Shown piece by piece: positions 1-9,599 of a DNA stretch of 64,000 nucleotides. The DNA is from Antarctobacter sediminis (GTDB lineage Bacteria; Pseudomonadota; Alphaproteobacteria; Rhodobacterales; Rhodobacteraceae), in assembly GCF_019218285.1 (NCBI RefSeq), contig NZ_JAHUZG010000003.1:558001-622000 (forward strand), written 5' to 3'. How positions within the stretch are numbered: position 1 is the stretch's first letter; every line of letters begins with the position of its first letter. The notes under the pieces are model-generated. The model was not told where the DNA came from. It did no database searches and saw only the letters and a program-made list of their open reading frames with translations. The translations under genes were made by a program, and so were the position numbers.

Positions 1-20
1 ACATACTGATACGAGGCCAT
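1..20 (-). CDS. ettA: Start of probable EttA-type ABC-F ATPase (partial)
   Basis: Only the first codons lie in the window, reading MASYQYV. A good Shine-Dalgarno (AGGAG on the minus strand, bases 27-31) sits six bases before the ATG. The N-terminus matches what I recall for alphaproteobacterial EttA, the ABC-F protein that gates the ribosome E site according to energy state, but six to seven residues are too few for proof. The gene is divergent from the chemoreceptor that follows. Confidence 0.45.
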
Positions 21-186
21 GATCCGCTCCTGTCACGCGTGCGCAATGTTCGTGACGGAGTAGCGCGTTGGGGCGGGCGGTGCAATCGGCGGCGAAAACT
101 CGGGAAAATTTGCCTTAAACCGATCTAAAGATTTCGGGGTCATCTACGAATGGATCGCCGCTGGGCGGGCATCTGGAGAGGTCGGG

Positions 187-1461
187 ATGATGCAAGGAAG
201 GCCAGAGCAGGGGCAAGGCTGTCTTGGCCTGCGCTGGTGGCTGGTGTTGTGGGTCGCGGGGCCTGCGACGGGTTTGTCACTGCTGGTCGGTGTCTTTGCG
301 GGCTGGTGGTTCGGGGGCGCGGGCTGGTTGCCGGTTGCGTTGGCCTTGTTGCAGGCCTTGATCGTTTGTGTGGCTGCCCTGTTTGCGACCAAGGCAATCG
401 TCCGGCGTCTGGCAGAGTTGCAGGCTGCCGTGCTGCAAAGCGCGGCGGGCGGTTCGGTCGATCTGCCCGAGCGGACATCGGGGGATGAGATTGGCGCCTT
501 GTCGCGGGCGGTCGCTGAGATGCAAACCGCTCTGACGCAGGCGCGGCACGATCCGGCCAAGGCCGCGCAGCAACAGGATCTGGACGCGCTGCGAACCGGG
601 CTGGAAACCCTCGCGTCTGGCAGGCTCGTGGCCTTGTCCGTTTCCGATCCCGGGGTCGTCCGCGCTTTTGACGCGGTTCAAACCTGTTTGCAGGTGCTTG
701 CGGCGCGGCGTCGGGCCGACCAGCAACAGGCCACCGCAGGGAGAGAGGAACTGGCAGTCAAAGCGGCGCGGATCGTCGAACACGGGCAAACAAGGATCGA
801 AGCGGTGACGCAGTTGTACACGGCTATCTCCGCGCAAGAGACCGACCTGCGGGAGGCGTCGGTCCGGGCGAAGGAGGACGTGACAGCCCTGACTTTGGTG
901 CGCGACGGGATCGCCACAGGGGCGCAATTGCGTGGACAGGCGGTCGAGGCCATGGGCAGCATCGTGACATCGACCGAAGAGATCGGTCGCGTTGTCGAAG
1001 TGCTTGAGGACATTGCCTTTCAGACCAACCTGCTGGCGCTGAATGCCGGGGTCGAGGCGGCACGGGCCGGGCCTGCCGGCCGGGGTTTTGCTGTTGTGGC
1101 TGAAGAGGTCCGCGGCTTGGCCGCACGATCGGCGGACCGCGCGGGCGAAATCCGGGACCTGGTCGAGGCGTCGCGTGACAGGGTCGATCAGGGCGTTCGT
1201 CTGGTTGCCGCCCTCGGACGCGCGATTGCTGATACGCGGGGTGACGTGGCTGCGCTGGCCGGTCGCAGCGACGCATTGGCAGACCTGGTCGCCAATCAGG
1301 CAGAAGCAGTGGCAGAGCGCGCCCGGAGGCTCGACGATTTGGCCGGGGAGATGGCAAAAGACATGGCGCAGGCCACTGCTCTGCACGGTCACCTGGTCGA
1401 TCCGCAGCCGTCCCCGACGGTGGCAGGGCCGTTGCCTGTGCCTGAAAAACGCGCGGTATAA
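187..1461 (+). CDS. Methyl-accepting chemotaxis protein lacking a periplasmic sensor domain
   Basis: This 424-residue protein has two membrane segments (about 17-36 and 44-66) separated by only a few residues, so there is no periplasmic ligand domain. A HAMP region (about 65-115) and a long coiled coil follow. The signalling hairpin is clear at about 277-315, with [20 protein letters not shown] and [12 protein letters not shown]. It should couple to CheA/CheW, but the input must be membrane, cytoplasmic or energy-related. The first ATG of an ATGATG pair was chosen because GGAGAG lies six bases upstream. There is no obvious C-terminal CheR/CheB-binding pentapeptide. No other chemotaxis gene is nearby, so it is an orphan receptor. 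Confidence 0.88.
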   Translation: MMQGRPEQGQGCLGLRWWLVLWVAGPATGLSLLVGVFAGWWFGGAGWLPVALALLQALIVCVAALFATKAIVRRLAELQAAVLQSAAGGSVDLPERTSGDEIGALSRAVAEMQTALTQARHDPAKAAQQQDLDALRTGLETLASGRLVALSVSDPGVVRAFDAVQTCLQVLAARRRADQQQATAGREELAVKAARIVEHGQTRIEAVTQLYTAISAQETDLREASVRAKEDVTALTLVRDGIATGAQLRGQAVEAMGSIVTSTEEIGRVVEVLEDIAFQTNLLALNAGVEAARAGPAGRGFAVVAEEVRGLAARSADRAGEIRDLVEASRDRVDQGVRLVAALGRAIADTRGDVAALAGRSDALADLVANQAEAVAERARRLDDLAGEMAKDMAQATALHGHLVDPQPSPTVAGPLPVPEKRAV

Positions 1462-1565
1462 GGCCGATGGCAGGTCGCGCGATGCCGGTTTCTTGCACAT
1501 CCCCGGGCAACCGCGTATCCGCATCGGCGGCGCGCTGGCGCGCGCCTCAATCGGGAGGAGGCGGC

Positions 1566-2243
1566 GTGCCACAGGCGAATGTGCAGCAATCACCACTGGC
1601 CGCGCCGGGGCGTATCGCTCTGCGCAGCGGGGGCGTTGATGCGCAAGCCCTGCGCCCGGGTTCCCGGGTCGGCTTGTTGGGCGGCTCTTTCGATCCGCCT
1701 CACGCGGGGCACCTGCATCTGTCGCGCGAGGCGCTCAAACGGTTCGGGCTGGATCGTGTCGTATGGCTGGTCAGTCCCGGCAATCCGCTGAAACCCAATC
1801 CGCCCGCGCCTTTGGCTGAACGGATCGCGGCGGCGAGGGCGCTTGTTGACGATCCCCGGATCACAATCAGCGATTTCGAGGCACGCTCTGGCACGCGCTA
1901 TACCGCCGAAACGTTGATCGCACTGCGGCAGAGCTTTCCCAATGTGCGCTTTACCTGGTTGATGGGGGCCGACAATCTGGCGCAGTTCCATCGGTGGGAA
2001 AATTGGCAAGGCATTCTTGAAACGGTGCCCGTTGGCGTTTTGGCCCGGCCGGGGTTGCGCACGGCGGCGCTGTTTTCTCCGGCGGCGCGGATCTATCGCG
2101 CGGCCCGGATCCCGGCGCATGCGTCGCAGTCTTTGGGGCGGACCCGGGCGCCGGGCTGGTGTTTCGTGAACATCCCGATGATGAATGTCAGTTCTTCTGC
2201 CATCCGGGCTGCGGGCCACTGGGCAACAGGCAGGAAAACGTGA
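1566..2243 (+). CDS. nadD: Nicotinate-nucleotide adenylyltransferase NadD
   Basis: NadD transfers AMP from ATP to nicotinate mononucleotide, giving deamido-NAD in NAD synthesis. The nucleotidyltransferase signature [15 protein letters not shown] and the late motif MNVSSSAIR are both present, as is the family motif around [14 protein letters not shown]. The open frame extends upstream to 1467, but the GTG at 1566 has GGAGGAG five bases before it. It gives 225 residues, close to the family length. About 30 residues precede the first strand, so a later start is not excluded. It lies 58 bases before dacB on the same strand. Confidence 0.92.
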   Translation: MPQANVQQSPLAAPGRIALRSGGVDAQALRPGSRVGLLGGSFDPPHAGHLHLSREALKRFGLDRVVWLVSPGNPLKPNPPAPLAERIAAARALVDDPRITISDFEARSGTRYTAETLIALRQSFPNVRFTWLMGADNLAQFHRWENWQGILETVPVGVLARPGLRTAALFSPAARIYRAARIPAHASQSLGRTRAPGWCFVNIPMMNVSSSAIRAAGHWATGRKT

Positions 2244-2301
2244 AGCGGCAAGCGCCAGTTGCCGGTTGCCGGGAGGGGCGGGATTCGCTTAGATCTGCGG
2301 C

Positions 2302-3816
2302 ATGACGCATGGCATTTCCAGACGTGCCTTCCTGGGAGGAGCGGCAGGCGCCGCGCTTGGCGGCGCAGGTTTGCCCGCTTGGGCGCGTGCCCCCGAAACA
2401 TCGTTACGCCCGGTTGCGCGGTCCGATGATTTTCGCAAACTTGTCCAGCCGCCGGCAGAGGCGCTGATCGAAAGAGCCGCGCTGGATGGCGAGGTCGGCT
2501 TTGCGGTGGCGCGGCTGCGCAGCGGTGAGATGCTGGAAACGCATTCGCCTGACGCCGCCCTGCCACCGGCAAGCGTGGCCAAGGCGGTGACGGCCGGTTA
2601 CGCGCTGGATGTGCTGGGGCCGGGGCATCATTTCGTTACTCGTGTGATCGCTACCGGGCCGGTCAAGGATGGGATCGTTCAGGGCGATCTTGTGCTTGCG
2701 GGCGGGGGTGATCCGACATTGGACACCGATGCTTTGGCTGATCTGGCGCAAGCGGTCGGTGCGGCGGGTGTGACAGGCGTCACAGGCGGGCTGAAGGTTT
2801 GGGGTGGCGCGCTGCCCTCCTTGACCGGTATTGATGCCGCGCAGCCGGATCACGTGGGCTATAACCCCTCTGTTTCCGGGTTGAACCTGAACTATAACCG
2901 GGTGCATTTCGAATGGCGCAAGGCTGGGGCGGATTACACCGTGACCATGCAGGCGCGGTCTTCGTCGCATCGGCCGGACGTGCGCATGGCGCGGATGGAC
3001 CTGATCGACCGCAGCACGCCGATTTACACCTATCAGGACAGCATCGGGCGCGACAACTGGACGGTGGCCCGGCGTGCGCTGGGTGATGGCGGTGCGCGCT
3101 GGTTGCCCGTCAAAAAGCCCGAAGCCTATGCGGGCGAAGTGTTCCAGACCATGTTGGCCGCCCATGGCGTGACGGTTGGCGCCTCGACAATTGCCTCCGC
3201 GTTGCCCGAGGGCCGTGAACTGGCCCGTCATGACAGCGCGCCATTGCGCGTGATCCTGCGCGACATGCTGAAATGGTCGACGAACCTCACAGCCGAGGTT
3301 GTGGGGCTTGCCGCTACGGTGGCGCGGACCGGAGTCGTCCCCGCCTCGCTAGAGGCGTCGGCTGCGGAAATGAACCTCTGGGCGCGGGAGAAGCTGGGGG
3401 TCTTTGGCCTTGCGCTGGTCGATCACTCGGGGTTGGGCGACCAAAGCCGCATCAGCGCGCTCCAGATGGTGGGCTGTCTGCGTGGACTGCGTTTGACCAT
3501 GGGGATCAAGCCGCTGCTCAAGGACATCCCCATGCGCGACAGCAACTACAAGGTGGTCGAGGATCACCCGCTGAAAGTGCGCGCCAAAACCGGGACGCTG
3601 AATTTCGTCAGTGGTCTTGCCGGATTCATCGACCTTCCCGACGGCACCGAGCTGGTCTTTGCGGTCTTTGCCGCCGATGTGCCGCGCCGGTCGGCCCTGA
3701 CCGTGGATCAGCGCGAGCGTCCCGAAGGCGGGCGCAGTTGGAACAGTCGGGCCAAGATCCTGCAACAGGGGCTGATTGGCCGTTGGGGTGTGCTTTATGA
3801 AAGCGATCCGGTCTAG
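2302..3816 (+). CDS. dacB: D-alanyl-D-alanine carboxypeptidase/endopeptidase, PBP4 (S13) type
   Basis: This 504-residue periplasmic peptidase trims and cleaves peptidoglycan cross-links. The three penicillin-binding motifs are visible: SVAK (91-94), STN (in the stretch KWSTNLTAE) and KTGT. The large insert typical of family S13 lies between the first two. The N-terminus is a twin-arginine leader (SRRAFLGG followed by an Ala/Gly-rich hydrophobic stretch to about residue 29), implying Tat export in folded form rather than Sec, which is unusual for PBP4. A bidirectional hairpin follows the stop. The convergent neighbour is an L,D-transpeptidase, another peptidoglycan enzyme. Confidence 0.93.
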   Translation: MTHGISRRAFLGGAAGAALGGAGLPAWARAPETSLRPVARSDDFRKLVQPPAEALIERAALDGEVGFAVARLRSGEMLETHSPDAALPPASVAKAVTAGYALDVLGPGHHFVTRVIATGPVKDGIVQGDLVLAGGGDPTLDTDALADLAQAVGAAGVTGVTGGLKVWGGALPSLTGIDAAQPDHVGYNPSVSGLNLNYNRVHFEWRKAGADYTVTMQARSSSHRPDVRMARMDLIDRSTPIYTYQDSIGRDNWTVARRALGDGGARWLPVKKPEAYAGEVFQTMLAAHGVTVGASTIASALPEGRELARHDSAPLRVILRDMLKWSTNLTAEVVGLAATVARTGVVPASLEASAAEMNLWAREKLGVFGLALVDHSGLGDQSRISALQMVGCLRGLRLTMGIKPLLKDIPMRDSNYKVVEDHPLKVRAKTGTLNFVSGLAGFIDLPDGTELVFAVFAADVPRRSALTVDQRERPEGGRSWNSRAKILQQGLIGRWGVLYESDPV

Positions 3817-3832
3817 TCAGCGCCGTCGAAAT

Positions 3833-3861
3833 GGAAAAGGCCCCGCAGACGGGGCCTTTCC
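3833..3861. terminator. Bidirectional hairpin terminator between dacB and the L,D-transpeptidase
   Basis: AAAGGCCCC pairs perfectly with GGGGCCTTT around a six-base loop. The flanking A and T runs let it act on both converging transcripts. Confidence 0.85.
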
Positions 3862-3885
3862 TTTGCGTGGCAGCAGATTTCGCGA

Positions 3886-4314
3886 TCAGTTGTCGATCAC
3901 GACCTTCATGTTCTTTTTGCCGACCTGACGGGTCAGTTCGAACAGGACTGCCGCATGTTCGGGGTGCAGGCGCACGCAACCGGCAGAGGCGGGACGGCCA
4001 AGGCGGCTGATCTGGTCGGTGCCGTGGATCGCGTAATCCCCGTTGAAGAAGATGGCGAAAGGCATCGGCGCGTTATTGTAGATGCTGGACTTGTGGTACT
4101 TGGACAGCCAGTAGGCATTCCATTGGCCGCGCGGGGTGTGCTTGCCCTGACGGGCGGTGGAAACGGGCCAGCGATAGGCCACCTTGCCATTGTAGATTAC
4201 GGTCATGGTTTGAGTCGACACATCGACCTTGGCCACCAGCGGGGCCGCCATGGACATCAGCGGGGTAAGGCAGAGCATCGCCGCGCCAAGCGCGGCCGCA
4301 TAAAAACGATTCAT
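3886..4314 (-). CDS. L,D-transpeptidase (YkuD domain), exported
   Basis: The 142-residue protein has a Sec signal peptide (cleavage probably after SMA, about residue 23) followed by a single small YkuD catalytic domain. The active-site motif is present: IHGT with H97, then SAGCVRL with nucleophile C113. Such enzymes form 3-3 cross-links in peptidoglycan or attach proteins to it. There is no LysM or PG-binding domain, so it is a minimal version. It converges on dacB. The 180 bases upstream hold its promoter region, where I see no clear motif. Confidence 0.9.
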   Translation of the reverse strand: MNRFYAAALGAAMLCLTPLMSMAAPLVAKVDVSTQTMTVIYNGKVAYRWPVSTARQGKHTPRGQWNAYWLSKYHKSSIYNNAPMPFAIFFNGDYAIHGTDQISRLGRPASAGCVRLHPEHAAVLFELTRQVGKKNMKVVIDN

Positions 4315-4494
4315 TTGTCCCTCCAGGTAAAAGCTTGGCAGCTTCGGCGAAAAAATGCCTAGAAGGACATTACTACGCGGTTACCCGCTGGTCAGTCGGG
4401 GATACCTGACCTTGCCCGCCACGGGCCTAGAGCGTCGAAATCTATGGGATTTCTGCAACAGCCCGGGGCAGATTCGCGAGGATTCAACGCAGTT

Positions 4495-4917
4495 TCACAG
4501 TTTCAGATGACGGGCCCGGGCACCGCGTTCGATCGCGGCGGCATGTAGCCGGTCGATATTCAGCTCATAGCGAATCTCTTCCAGCAGGCGCAGTTCGGCC
4601 TCTTGCAGCGTGCCGTCGGCGGCGGCGACATCGCAGGCCAGCGCATAGGCGGTTTCAAACAGGCGTTCCGGCAGATTGTCCCGGATCAGCCCGAACAACG
4701 CATCCAGCCCGTCCTCTTGTTCGAACAGTTCGAACACAAGGCTCGACATGGCGCGGACACGGTCGGCATCGTAATCGGCAAAGACCGGCAGGATCTTGAC
4801 CGCCGCGTCGATCTTGACCAGTTCGACAGTCCGCACGTTCTCATCCGAGACGGAGACAGCGATCATCAGCGCCACAAGGCAATCCTGCGGGCTGAGCGGA
4901 TGGGTTTCGTCGTTCAT
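4495..4917 (-). CDS. TerB-like protein
   Basis: This 140-residue all-helical cytoplasmic protein resembles the TerB/DjlA-N fold. It has two acidic repeats, around VSVSDENVRTVELVKID (20-36) and AAADGTLQEAELRLL. Acidic D/E positions in the family bind metal. The function is not known; the fold occurs in tellurite-resistance and membrane-stress modules, but no ter genes are nearby. The start was chosen at ATG 4917 because the frame continues far upstream antisense to lysS without a ribosome site. A GAGG lies before this ATG. It is divergent from lysS. Confidence 0.8.
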   Translation of the reverse strand: MNDETHPLSPQDCLVALMIAVSVSDENVRTVELVKIDAAVKILPVFADYDADRVRAMSSLVFELFEQEDGLDALFGLIRDNLPERLFETAYALACDVAAADGTLQEAELRLLEEIRYELNIDRLHAAAIERGARARHLKL

Positions 4918-4955
4918 GGGGGCCTCGGTCTGTCGCTTGGTCGCTCTGCAATTTA

Positions 4956-4984
4956 TTGACGCAGACCCCGAGGGGCAATAGGAA
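4956..4984 (+). promoter_or_regulatory. Likely sigma70-type promoter of lysS
   Basis: TTGACG (4956-4961) and TAGGAA (4979-4984) are separated by 17 bases, ending about 30 bases before the lysS ATG. An imperfect inverted repeat, CCTCGGTCTG with CAGACCCCGAGG, spans the divergent TerB-lysS gap. Confidence 0.5.
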
Positions 4985-5016
4985 GCGCGCGCAACATTTC
5001 CCCAAGGAGAAACGAA

Positions 5017-6594
5017 ATGTCCGATCTGCGCGACGCCGCGATGAGTGCAAAGGCATGGCCTTTCGAAGAGGCGCGTCGGATCCTCAAACGGTATGAAAAG
5101 GCACCGCCCGAAAAGGGTTACGTGCTGTTCGAGACAGGCTATGGCCCCTCGGGTCTGCCACATATCGGCACCTTTGGCGAGGTCGCGCGGACCACGATGA
5201 TCCGCCGCGCCTTTGAGGTGATCTCGGACATTCCGACCCGGCTGATCTGTTTTTCCGACGACATGGACGGCATGCGCAAGGTTCCGGGCAACGTTCCGAA
5301 CCAAGACCGCCTGCGCGAAGACCTTCAGCGCCCGCTGACCAGCGTCTATGACCCGTTCGAAACGCATGAATCCTTTGGCCACCACAACAACGCCATGCTG
5401 CGGCGGTTCCTCGATACCTTCGGGTTCGAGTACGAGTTCATCTCGGCCACCGAATTCTACAAGAGCGGCCAGTTCGACGAAATCCTGCTGCGCGCGGCGG
5501 AAAAATATGATGACCTGATGGCCATCATGTTGAAATCCCTGCGTGATGAGCGGCGCGAGACCTATTCGATCTTTCTGCCGATCCACCCCGAAACCGGCCG
5601 CGTCCTCTATGTGCCGATGAAGAACGTCGATGCCGCCAAAGGTGAGATCACCTTTGACGATGAGACGGGCCGCGAATGGACCCTGCCCGTGACCGGCGGC
5701 AACGTAAAGCTGCAATGGAAGCCGGATTTCGGTGCCCGCTGGGCTGCGCTGGGCGTCGACTTCGAGATGTACGGCAAGGACCACAGCACAAATACGCCGA
5801 TCTATGACGGCATCTGCCGGACGTTGGGCGTGCGCCCGCCGGAACATTTCACCTATGAACTGTTCCTCGACGATAAGGGGCAGAAGATCTCGAAATCTTC
5901 GGGCAATGGCATCTCGATCGACGAATGGCTGACCTATGCCTCGACCGAATCGCTGTCCTATTTCATGTTCCAGAAGCCCAAGACCGCCAAACGTCTGTTC
6001 TTTGACGTGATTCCCAAGGCGGTGGACGAATACCACCAGCAGTTGCGGGCCTATCCGGGGCAGGATCTCAAGACGCAGGTCAACAACCCGGTCTACCACA
6101 TCCACAACGGTGACGTGCCCGAGTCGAAGATGGTGGTGCCTTTCTCGATGCTGCTGAACCTCGCTTCGGCGGCCCATGCGGAAAACAAAGAGGCCATGTG
6201 GGCCTTCATCAACCGCTATGCGCCCGAGGCGACGCCGGAGACCCATCCCGATCTGGATGCCGCGGCCGGTTTCGCGGTCAAGTACTACGAGGATTTCGTC
6301 AAGCCGACCAAGGTGTTCCGCGCCCCCGACGAAAAGGAACGCGCCGCGATGCAGGATCTTGCCGCGCAACTCAAGGCGCATGACGGCGCGACGGATGACG
6401 AAACGCTTCAAAGCCTCGTCTTCGCGGTGGGCAAGGCGCATGATTTCGAGAACTTGCGGGACTGGTTCAAGGCGCTTTATGAGGTGCTTCTGGGTCAATC
6501 GCAGGGGCCGCGTTTCGGCGGTTTCATCGCGCTGTACGGTGTGAATGAAACCGTTTCCCTGATCGAAAAGGGATTGGCGGGCGAACTGGGCTGA
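5017..6594 (+). CDS. lysS: Lysyl-tRNA synthetase, class I
   Basis: The enzyme charges tRNA-Lys with lysine. It is the class I form (525 residues), usual in archaea, spirochaetes and many alphaproteobacteria, and not the class II LysS of enterobacteria. The HIGH-type motif reads HIGT (49-52) after GYGPSGLP, and the KMSKS loop reads KISKS (290-294). The C-terminal helical anticodon-binding cage begins near residue 350. The ATG has AAGGAG eight bases upstream. A DUF4864 gene follows after about 70 bases. Confidence 0.95.
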   Translation: MSDLRDAAMSAKAWPFEEARRILKRYEKAPPEKGYVLFETGYGPSGLPHIGTFGEVARTTMIRRAFEVISDIPTRLICFSDDMDGMRKVPGNVPNQDRLREDLQRPLTSVYDPFETHESFGHHNNAMLRRFLDTFGFEYEFISATEFYKSGQFDEILLRAAEKYDDLMAIMLKSLRDERRETYSIFLPIHPETGRVLYVPMKNVDAAKGEITFDDETGREWTLPVTGGNVKLQWKPDFGARWAALGVDFEMYGKDHSTNTPIYDGICRTLGVRPPEHFTYELFLDDKGQKISKSSGNGISIDEWLTYASTESLSYFMFQKPKTAKRLFFDVIPKAVDEYHQQLRAYPGQDLKTQVNNPVYHIHNGDVPESKMVVPFSMLLNLASAAHAENKEAMWAFINRYAPEATPETHPDLDAAAGFAVKYYEDFVKPTKVFRAPDEKERAAMQDLAAQLKAHDGATDDETLQSLVFAVGKAHDFENLRDWFKALYEVLLGQSQGPRFGGFIALYGVNETVSLIEKGLAGELG

Positions 6595-6667
6595 ACGGCC
6601 CCGCTGCCCCGGCATTTGACGGAGCTGCCTCGTGGCTTACCTTTGGGAAAGCCACGAGGAGACCGAC

Positions 6668-7084
6668 ATGCGTAAAATGATTTTGGGGCTGGCCGTTGCG
6701 GCCAGCCTGTCCGGGGCGGCCTTTGCACAGGATGCGCTGACCCCGAACCCGCAGATCCAAGGCATCATCCAAGGCCAGATCGACGCCTTCCTTCAGGACG
6801 ATTTCGCGACGGCCTTCGACTTTGCCAGTCCGGGGATTCGCAACGTGTTCCGCACGCCTGAAAACTTTGGCGCCATGGTACGCAACGGCTATCCGATGGT
6901 CTGGCGTCCCAGCGACGTGCGTTTCGGTACGTTGAGACAGCTCGACGGCGGGCTTTGGCAACAGGTCCTGATCCAAGACGAAAGCGGCGCCTCCTTCATC
7001 GTCGAATACAGGATGGAGCAGGTCGGAGGCGACTGGCGCATTTCCGGCGTGCGTGTCGTACCGGCACCGGGCGTGTCGGCCTAA
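6668..7084 (+). CDS. Exported DUF4864-type protein
   Basis: The 138-residue product has a Sec signal peptide with a predicted cut after AAFA (near residue 19). The mature domain resembles the DUF4864/NTF2-like family: a helix with QGQIDAFLQDDFATAFDFASPGI, then curved strands ending in GDWRISGVRV. It is probably a small periplasmic protein without known activity. The ATG at 6668 was preferred to 6632 because it opens directly onto the signal peptide and has a GGAG element upstream. It converges on the next gene with a ten-base gap. Confidence 0.78.
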   Translation: MRKMILGLAVAASLSGAAFAQDALTPNPQIQGIIQGQIDAFLQDDFATAFDFASPGIRNVFRTPENFGAMVRNGYPMVWRPSDVRFGTLRQLDGGLWQQVLIQDESGASFIVEYRMEQVGGDWRISGVRVVPAPGVSA

Positions 7085-7094
7085 ACTGCGCCCC

Positions 7095-7769
7095 TCAAAA
7101 ATCGGTCCACAGACCCAGCTTCAAGCCCATGGAGCTGTCGCCTGTGATGCCCCATGTTACCCCGGTCTCTACTTTCAGCGGGCCTTTGAGCGGCAGCACA
7201 AGCGAGGGGGCCAACCGCACGAAAGGATCACGTCCGTCCGGTTGACCGGTCTGTATCTGTAGGATCAGCTTGCGGTTCTTGGGCAGGCCTCGGCCCCACG
7301 TGAGATCGACTTTGTAGTCAACCTTGCCGCTGTCAACATAGGCTTCGGCCACGCTGTCGATGGACAGCCACCCTTTCTCCAGCCCCCAGCCGATGGAAAT
7401 CCCGGGCCGCAGAACCTTTTCGCCCGAGATCACCCCGACCCCAAGTTGCACCGTGGCCTGCGCGCCGCTGTCCGCCGACCGGATTGGCCACTGAAAGAAC
7501 ATGACCGATTTTCCGCTGCCGCCGACGGAATGACCGATGTCCACCCCAAGGGTCAGACGGTCGGTCACGCCATATTCGAAGAACAGCGTCGAATAATCTT
7601 CGGTCGGATCCATCGAGGTCCATGTCTCGACATCCTGCGGCCACCCCAACCGGATCGACAGGCTGCCAAATCCCGTGCCTTGCTTACGCGGCCAAGCCCC
7701 CGCCAAAGCAGGCTGGGCGGCAAGGCAGGTGACCAGAACGGCCCCCAGGAAAGCGGCGGCAGGACGCAT
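7095..7769 (-). CDS. Exported beta-strand-rich protein, probably outer membrane
   Basis: The 224-residue product begins with a signal peptide ending at LAGA (about residue 23). The rest consists of alternating polar/hydrophobic strands such as GFGSLSIRLGW, LTLGVDIGHSVG, ATVQLGVGVI and ending in KLGLWTDF. A terminal aromatic residue after amphipathic strands is typical of outer-membrane beta-barrels inserted by Bam. No family is recognised with certainty. It is convergent with the DUF4864 gene and divergent from the ParA-like gene. Confidence 0.7.
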   Translation of the reverse strand: MRPAAAFLGAVLVTCLAAQPALAGAWPRKQGTGFGSLSIRLGWPQDVETWTSMDPTEDYSTLFFEYGVTDRLTLGVDIGHSVGGSGKSVMFFQWPIRSADSGAQATVQLGVGVISGEKVLRPGISIGWGLEKGWLSIDSVAEAYVDSGKVDYKVDLTWGRGLPKNRKLILQIQTGQPDGRDPFVRLAPSLVLPLKGPLKVETGVTWGITGDSSMGLKLGLWTDF

Positions 7770-7920
7770 GGCAAGGCTCGTGGAAGCGGCAATCGGTTAA
7801 GCAGTCGTTTACGATCCTAGGGACAGGGTGGTTAACGGAAGGTGAAGCTTTTGCGGCGGGGGGCTGGATTCCACCTTGCCGCAGGTGCACAGTCCGTGAC
7901 GAATTCTTTCGGGGGACATG

Positions 7921-8562
7921 ATGACGGGACGAGTGATCACGGTGGCGCAGCAAAAGGGCGGCAGCGGCAAGACAACGCTGGCCGCGCATCTTGCGCTGGG
8001 CTTTCACGGGCAGGGCAAGCGGGTGGCCGTCGTCGATCTGGACCCGCAGGGCAGTCTTGGCCGATGGTTCATGACCCGGATGGACACCATGCCCGAGGCC
8101 TGCGAAGGGCTGGATTTCGCCACCTCTTCGGCCTGGGGGATTTCTTATGAGGTGCGCAAGCTCTCGGCCGCCAATGACATAGTCATCATCGATACGCCGC
8201 CCAAGGCCGACAGCGACCTGCGCCCGGCCCTGCGTGTTGCCGATCTGGTGGTGGTGCCGGTGGCGGTCAGCCACGTGGATCTCTGGGCGACCGAAGGGGT
8301 GCTGGATCTTGCCGCCAGGGAAAACTGCGCCACCTTGCTTGTTATGAACCGCACGCGCGCGGGAACGCGCCTGAACGCCGAAGTGGCCGAGGCCGCAACC
8401 CGGCTCGGTGCCGAAGTCGCCTCTGCCAGCCTTGGCAACCGGGTCGGCTATGCCGAGGCCCTTGGGCAAGGGCGCGGCGCCCATGAAGGCGCCAAGACCC
8501 CGGCCCGCGATGAGATCGCCGCCCTGCTGCAAGAGGTGGCGGAGCGGCTCGGGACCGGGTAA
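7921..8562 (+). CDS. ParA/MinD-type ATPase (orphan)
   Basis: This 213-residue P-loop ATPase has a deviant Walker A, KGGSGKTT (12-19), with the signature lysine that forms ATP-sandwich dimers. It also has VVDLDPQG and a Walker B near IVIIDTPP. It lacks the N-terminal DNA-binding domain of plasmid type Ia ParA and is as short as ParF or MipZ. No parB-like gene or centromere repeat lies nearby, so partition is not the obvious role. ATG 7921 was preferred over 7918 because GGGGGA then sits at normal spacing. The next gene begins 22 bases on and is probably co-transcribed. Confidence 0.85.
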   Translation: MTGRVITVAQQKGGSGKTTLAAHLALGFHGQGKRVAVVDLDPQGSLGRWFMTRMDTMPEACEGLDFATSSAWGISYEVRKLSAANDIVIIDTPPKADSDLRPALRVADLVVVPVAVSHVDLWATEGVLDLAARENCATLLVMNRTRAGTRLNAEVAEAATRLGAEVASASLGNRVGYAEALGQGRGAHEGAKTPARDEIAALLQEVAERLGTG

Positions 8563-8584
8563 GGGGGCGCTCAGGAGGCCCTAG

Positions 8585-9427
8585 ATGACCGATCTCGATG
8601 AACTTTCCCGCCTGATCCGCGCCGATGCCGAGGCACGTGGCCAGACGATCTCGCGCCTGGGCTATTTTTGCGCACCGTTCCGCCCCGACACCGGACCCTT
8701 CTCCGACAAGGTCATCAAGGTCTACCGGGGATTGCGCGATCAGACGGCGCTCGACCGCTTGCACCGCTGCCATGACGACTATGTGGCGGCCCTGCTTGCA
8801 GGTGGCGTGCCGATGCCCGAAACCGAGTTTCACCTGTTGAACCTCGACGGCGCGCGTGTGCCGGTGATCGTCCAGCAGGCGCTGCCGATCAACAGCCTGA
8901 TGCGCCCGCGGATGCAGAAGGAAGACCTGGACTCCACGCTCAAGATGATGGAGGCCGCCGGTCAGGTGATTGCCCATTTCTGGCTCTGGGCGCGCGAGCA
9001 GGAAGGCCGGATCGGCTTTCATCCCTCGATCCGCAACTTCGCGGTGATCGACGATCAGGCCGTGTTCTTTGACACTTTTCCGCCGCTGATCGACTACACG
9101 CGCGACGAAATGGGCCGCATGCTGCTGACCTTCTCGGACAGCCGCCTGATGCGTATGGTCGGGCCGCTGATGCAGAAACGGGTGACAGGCATTCAGGACG
9201 AATGGTATTCGCCGCCGGAAACGCTGGTTGGTCTGGTCGGATCTGCCTGCCGCCTGCGGCCCGACGACGCCGGTGCCTATCTGGACTGGGGGCGGGAGTT
9301 CGTGGTGCGGGAAATGGCGCCTTGGGCCCAAGAGGCGCTGGCGGGCATGAAAGAACCGCCGAAACTCCCCGGCTACTGGACCGGGTTCCGCAAGCTTCTG
9401 GGCTTGCAGGGCGAACCGAACGTCTAG
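8585..9427 (+). CDS. Conserved protein of unknown function, DUF6206-like
   Basis: The 280-residue soluble protein has no signal peptide or membrane segment. The central part has a layout reminiscent of a decayed kinase-like fold: PVIVQQALPINSLM, then IGFHPSIRNFAVIDDQAVFFDTFPP, where the NFAVIDD and FFDTF stretches sit like catalytic-loop and metal-binding motifs. This resemblance is weak and is inference only. It follows the ParA-like ATPase closely with AGGAGG upstream of the ATG, so the two may work together. Confidence 0.6.
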   Translation: MTDLDELSRLIRADAEARGQTISRLGYFCAPFRPDTGPFSDKVIKVYRGLRDQTALDRLHRCHDDYVAALLAGGVPMPETEFHLLNLDGARVPVIVQQALPINSLMRPRMQKEDLDSTLKMMEAAGQVIAHFWLWAREQEGRIGFHPSIRNFAVIDDQAVFFDTFPPLIDYTRDEMGRMLLTFSDSRLMRMVGPLMQKRVTGIQDEWYSPPETLVGLVGSACRLRPDDAGAYLDWGREFVVREMAPWAQEALAGMKEPPKLPGYWTGFRKLLGLQGEPNV

Positions 9428-9485
9428 AACCCGGTAAGGCCGCGCCACACGACATAGGTCAGCCCCGTCCTGCCAAAGACCGCTT

Positions 9486-9586
9486 CGCGGGAGAGTATTT
9501 TCACCAAGAAGAAGTCTCAGGCGCTCGCGCCCTGTTTCTTCTTGGATCCAATACTCCGGGGGTGTGGGGGCAGAGCCCCCACTGCG
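9486..9586. repeat. Inverted pair of a GGAGTATT/CCAAGAAGAA intergenic element, likely bidirectional terminator
   Basis: CCAAGAAGAA (9504-9513) and TTCTTCTTGG (9536-9545) form a perfect ten-base stem with a nested GGCGC/GCGCC hairpin. Each arm is extended outward by a GAGTATT/AATACTC block, and a GGGGGC/GCCCCC hairpin follows on the right. A third copy lies after uvrC (17,608-17,669). The position between two converging genes fits a terminator. Confidence 0.7.
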
Positions 9587-9599
9587 TCCTCGCCGCGGA

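Noticed and set aside
4495-6615. 706-residue minus-strand frame opposite lysS
   Set aside because: Only its last 140 residues (4495-4917) look like a protein. The rest is antisense to lysS and has the composition of a reversed coding sequence.
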